From: an uncultured Prevotella sp.
Lineage (GTDB): Bacteria; Bacteroidota; Bacteroidia; Bacteroidales; Bacteroidaceae
NCBI GenBank assembly: GCA_900770515.1
Contig: CAAHDP010000382.1
Span: 1 to 7,075 of the forward strand
Direction: 5' to 3'
DNA: 7,075 nucleotides
The notes below the pieces were generated by a model that made no database searches, was not told the DNA's origin, and was given only the letters and a program-made list of their open reading frames with translations. Positions 4,712 through 7,075 of this stretch are shown here, piece by piece (within the stretch, counting starts at the first letter, position 1; every line of letters starts with the position of its first letter). The position numbers and the translations under genes were made by a program.

Positions 4712-7075
4712 TTACTTCAATCTGATGATGTTCAGAGAGCTGGCTGGAATCTCTACTGTGGCACCATTCTTCTCTGTAGTTACGTAGTTTTCTACAGGAT
4801 AGATGTTGGTAGGATTGTCGATGGTGTTCTCCTCCAGACCGTTCTTGGCTGAAAGGCGGATGAGCTTGCCAGCTTTGATCTCCTTGCCCTGAAGATTGAT
4901 CTTCGCTGTGGTGTGCTCGGTGCTGGTGTTGGCAATCTTCAGGATTACCTCGCCAGTCTTCTCATCGAGTGTGGCTGTAGAGAAGATACCAGGAAGGGTG
5001 TTGCCCTTCAGCTTGGTGGCGAATACCTCCTTGCCATCCAACTTGGCGAAGATGCTGTCGCCCACCACCTTCAGCTCGATATCATACCACTTGCCGGTTT
5101 CTATCTTGCCTGGGCAGGTAGCCACCTGACTCTTCGCACCATTCACGATTGACTCCACACCGTGCTGGGTGTTGTTCCAGCCACCAAGGTTCAACCAGCA
5201 GTAGTTGTTCTTATCCACGTAGTTGAAGATGATGAGGAAACCTTCGTTGCCGGCTTCCTTCTTCGCGCGTACCTTATATATATAACCGTTGCTGGTAATC
5301 TCGCCTGGGTTCAGACGGATGCAGCTTTCCTCGTTGCTGGTCTGCTTGATAAGGCTGCCGTCTGCCTTCCACTGTCCACGGATATCGGTAGGCAACTCCT
5401 GCATCGTCATTGGCAGTGCCTTGCCGTTCTCATCGCTGTAGCCCTTGTCCTCGAAAGAAACCTGGGTGCCCCATGTTCCCATGCCCACACGGCAGATGGC
5501 TGGCTTTACACGAGCCTGATCATATTTGTATGGATTCTCCTGGTTTACCTTCAATACACGGGTACCGATGTTGTTCGCCATTACGTTCTGAACGTAGTAG
5601 GATGGAGTTCCGAATACCTTATCAGAGGTATATTGAATCATATCCGGTGCCCACATACGGTTGTTGAGATTGGCGAAGATAGGAGCGTAGGATGCCATGG
5701 TCACGATGTCGGAATTGTTCTCGATGCCCATCATATAGACAGCCTCACCGAGTGCTGCATCGAGTGAACCCATATTGCCGAAGCCCTGGGTTACGGCATA
5801 TTCGCCTACATAAATCTCGCTGCCCTTGCGGTCGTAGTTATCATACTTGTTGAAGTTTTCTGCAAACCAGGCTGGATTTCTGTAGTAATGCTCATCAAGG
5901 AGTTCAACGCTCTCATCGCTGTGCCACTTAGGATTGTCATCGCCCCAGGCTACCACGTTACCGATGAGGTGCATCTTAGGATATTTTGCCAATACGGCAT
6001 CCTTGAATTTCTTGAAGCGCTCGTAGTAATGATCGCTCTGCTGGCGAGGGTTTGGCTGGTTATTCTCATTACCAATCTCCAGGTACTCGATATTGTATGG
6101 CTCTGGATGACCATTCTTGGCACGGAGCGCACCATATTTAGAGGTAACAGGACCATTGGCATACTCCAGGGCATTCATGCACTCGTCAATCCAAGGCTGG
6201 ATGCTATCCACAGGAGTCATGCCGCCGTGCCACAAACCTACGTTTACTACATAGAGCGGTTTGGCATTCAGATCCTCGGCAAGCTGCAGATACTCGTCGA
6301 AGCCCATACCGTCGCTGGTACGGTAGCGCCAGTTTACGTTCTTGTGGCCCGGACGCTCCTCGATAGGACCGATGGTCTTCTCCCAGTGGAATGCATTCTC
6401 AGGAGACTCCTGTCCCTCTACGTAGCAACCGCCAGGGAAGCGGACGAACTTAGGATGGATGTTATAGAGAAGCTGAGCTAAATCAGGGCGCAAGCCGTTC
6501 TCACGATTCTTGAAAGTAGGAGGGAAGAGGCTTACCACATCCAGAACGATGGTTCCCTTGCCGTCGGCTACGAGTTCAAACTGTGCCTTGGCATCGTTGG
6601 CATTGGCTGTGAGTTCTGCTGTATATTTAGTCCACTTCTTGCCCACCTTGGCATTGAGTGCAGTTTCTGCATACACCTTGTCGCCCTTGGCGTTGGTGAG
6701 TAGTGCCTTCAATCCGCCCTTGTAGCTACCCTTTGCCCAGAAAGAGAGCTTATAGGTTCTGCCCTGAACGGCGTTGATGCCCCAGAAACCCTCGTTGATG
6801 AGAGAGGCTGTGGCAGCAGGCTTTGCCGCAATGGTAAGCTGGAGAGCCTTGCCCTGTGCCTTGTTGAGCAAACCCTTGTTGATGAGTTGTGTCTGGATCT
6901 TTGCACCTTCCTGAGCCGCAGTTTTCCAGGTAGGGATGTTCTTGTCGTCATCCTCAAAGGAGCGGTTGCTGATGAGTTCGGCATAGAGACCGCCGTCTGC
7001 AGCATGGTTGATATCCTCGAAGAAGATACCATATAAATTAGGTGAAACCTTGATGCCCGGATTTGAGGCATCTAC
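4712..7075 (-). CDS. GH51 alpha-L-arabinofuranosidase, N-terminus beyond window
   Basis: Retaining exo-enzyme that removes terminal L-arabinofuranose from arabinan and arabino-oligosaccharides. The frame is open to the right edge; 787 residues are visible (residue 1 at base 7075). The usual first strand is present (SPNLYGIFFEDINHAADGGL, residues 11-30), so probably only a signal peptide and a few residues are missing. Order: residues ~45-184 a CBM4/9-like beta-sandwich; ~189-508 the GH51 (beta/alpha)8 barrel, opening with GLRPDLAQLL and FVRFPGGCYVEG. The acid/base is Glu337 (EIGNEN, codon 6065-6067) and the nucleophile Glu425 (YVGEYA, codon 5801-5803). From ~525 the C-terminal beta-sandwich begins, interrupted at about 543-713 by a concanavalin-A/LamG-like insert (WYDIELKVVGDSIFAKLDGK). 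The protein ends in IPASSLNIIRLK. The layout matches the long Bacteroidota and plant GH51 enzymes. It converges on the permease and belongs to a transcript entering from the right; its location in the cell cannot be judged without the N-terminus. Confidence 0.94.
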   Translation of the reverse strand, partial: VDASNPGIKVSPNLYGIFFEDINHAADGGLYAELISNRSFEDDDKNIPTWKTAAQEGAKIQTQLINKGLLNKAQGKALQLTIAAKPAATASLINEGFWGINAVQGRTYKLSFWAKGSYKGGLKALLTNAKGDKVYAETALNAKVGKKWTKYTAELTANANDAKAQFELVADGKGTIVLDVVSLFPPTFKNRENGLRPDLAQLLYNIHPKFVRFPGGCYVEGQESPENAFHWEKTIGPIEERPGHKNVNWRYRTSDGMGFDEYLQLAEDLNAKPLYVVNVGLWHGGMTPVDSIQPWIDECMNALEYANGPVTSKYGALRAKNGHPEPYNIEYLEIGNENNQPNPRQQSDHYYERFKKFKDAVLAKYPKMHLIGNVVAWGDDNPKWHSDESVELLDEHYYRNPAWFAENFNKYDNYDRKGSEIYVGEYAVTQGFGNMGSLDAALGEAVYMMGIENNSDIVTMASYAPIFANLNNRMWAPDMIQYTSDKVFGTPSYYVQNVMANNIGTRVLKVNQENPYKYDQARVKPAICRVGMGTWGTQVSFEDKGYSDENGKALPMTMQELPTDIRGQWKADGSLIKQTSNEESCIRLNPGEITSNGYIYKVRAKKEAGNEGFLIIFNYVDKNNYCWLNLGGWNNTQHGVESIVNGAKSQVATCPGKIETGKWYDIELKVVGDSIFAKLDGKEVFATKLKGNTLPGIFSTATLDEKTGEVILKIANTSTEHTTAKINLQGKEIKAGKLIRLSAKNGLEENTIDNPTNIYPVENYVTTEKNGATVEIPASSLNIIRLK

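Noticed and set aside
4593..4787. + strand 64-codon ORF in the convergent gap
   Set aside because: It starts with TTG inside a terminator stem, runs through the second hairpin and into the 3' end of GH51, and has no motif.
5162..6481. Two long + strand ORFs (about 200 codons each) opposite GH51
   Set aside because: They lie wholly antisense to a well-supported GH51 gene and have no recognisable motif; such shadows arise from codon bias.
6869..6871. TTG at 6871 as the GH51 start
   Set aside because: The 68 codons upstream encode the conserved GH51 N-terminal strand (LYGIFFEDINHAADGGLYAE), so the gene continues past the window edge.

Overview
The window looks like a piece of a pectin (arabinan) utilization region from a gut Bacteroidota bacterium, most likely Prevotella/Segatella (S. 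copri-like). The reasons are moderate-GC coding sequence with AT-rich gaps, no Shine-Dalgarno sequences before the starts, promoter -7 boxes of the Bacteroidota form TAnnTTTG, and a tail ending in an 'LAGQ...G-V-V-NGRK' motif that I recall from secreted Prevotella proteins. The species is an inference.

Layout, left to right. (1) Bases 1-1699, + strand: the 3' part of a large multidomain GH43 arabinanase, cut off at the window edge right at the codon for its expected general-acid glutamate. (2) Bases 1732-2805, + strand: a complete single-domain GH43 endo-arabinanase, 32 nt downstream and probably in the same operon. (3) Bases 2806-3242: a 437-bp gap. It holds a long hairpin just after the GH43 stop, a pyrimidine-rich stretch, a pair of 17-bp direct repeats, a TATCTTTG promoter box and a 17-codon leader ORF. 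(4) Bases 3243-4547, + strand: a complete NCS2-family purine-type permease (AzgA/GhxP-like). (5) Bases 4548-4711: a convergent gap with two hairpins. (6) Bases 4712-7075, - strand: a GH51 alpha-L-arabinofuranosidase, nearly complete but missing its N-terminus at the right edge.

The three glycoside hydrolases form a coherent arabinan pathway. GH43 arabinanases cut the alpha-1,5-L-arabinan backbone of pectin side chains into arabino-oligosaccharides, and the GH51 enzyme releases L-arabinose from these. No SusC/SusD pair, regulator or arabinose catabolic gene is visible, so the rest of any polysaccharide utilization locus lies outside. The purine-type permease has its own promoter and a hairpin on each side, so it appears to be an independent transcription unit between the arabinan genes.

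I found no RNA genes, CRISPR arrays, mobile elements, phage genes or defence genes. Coding content is ordinary for this kind of organism. The less explained signals are the repeats and leader ORF in front of the permease, a small protein-like stretch on the minus strand of the same gap, and an unassigned beta-rich module at the end of the first GH43 protein.
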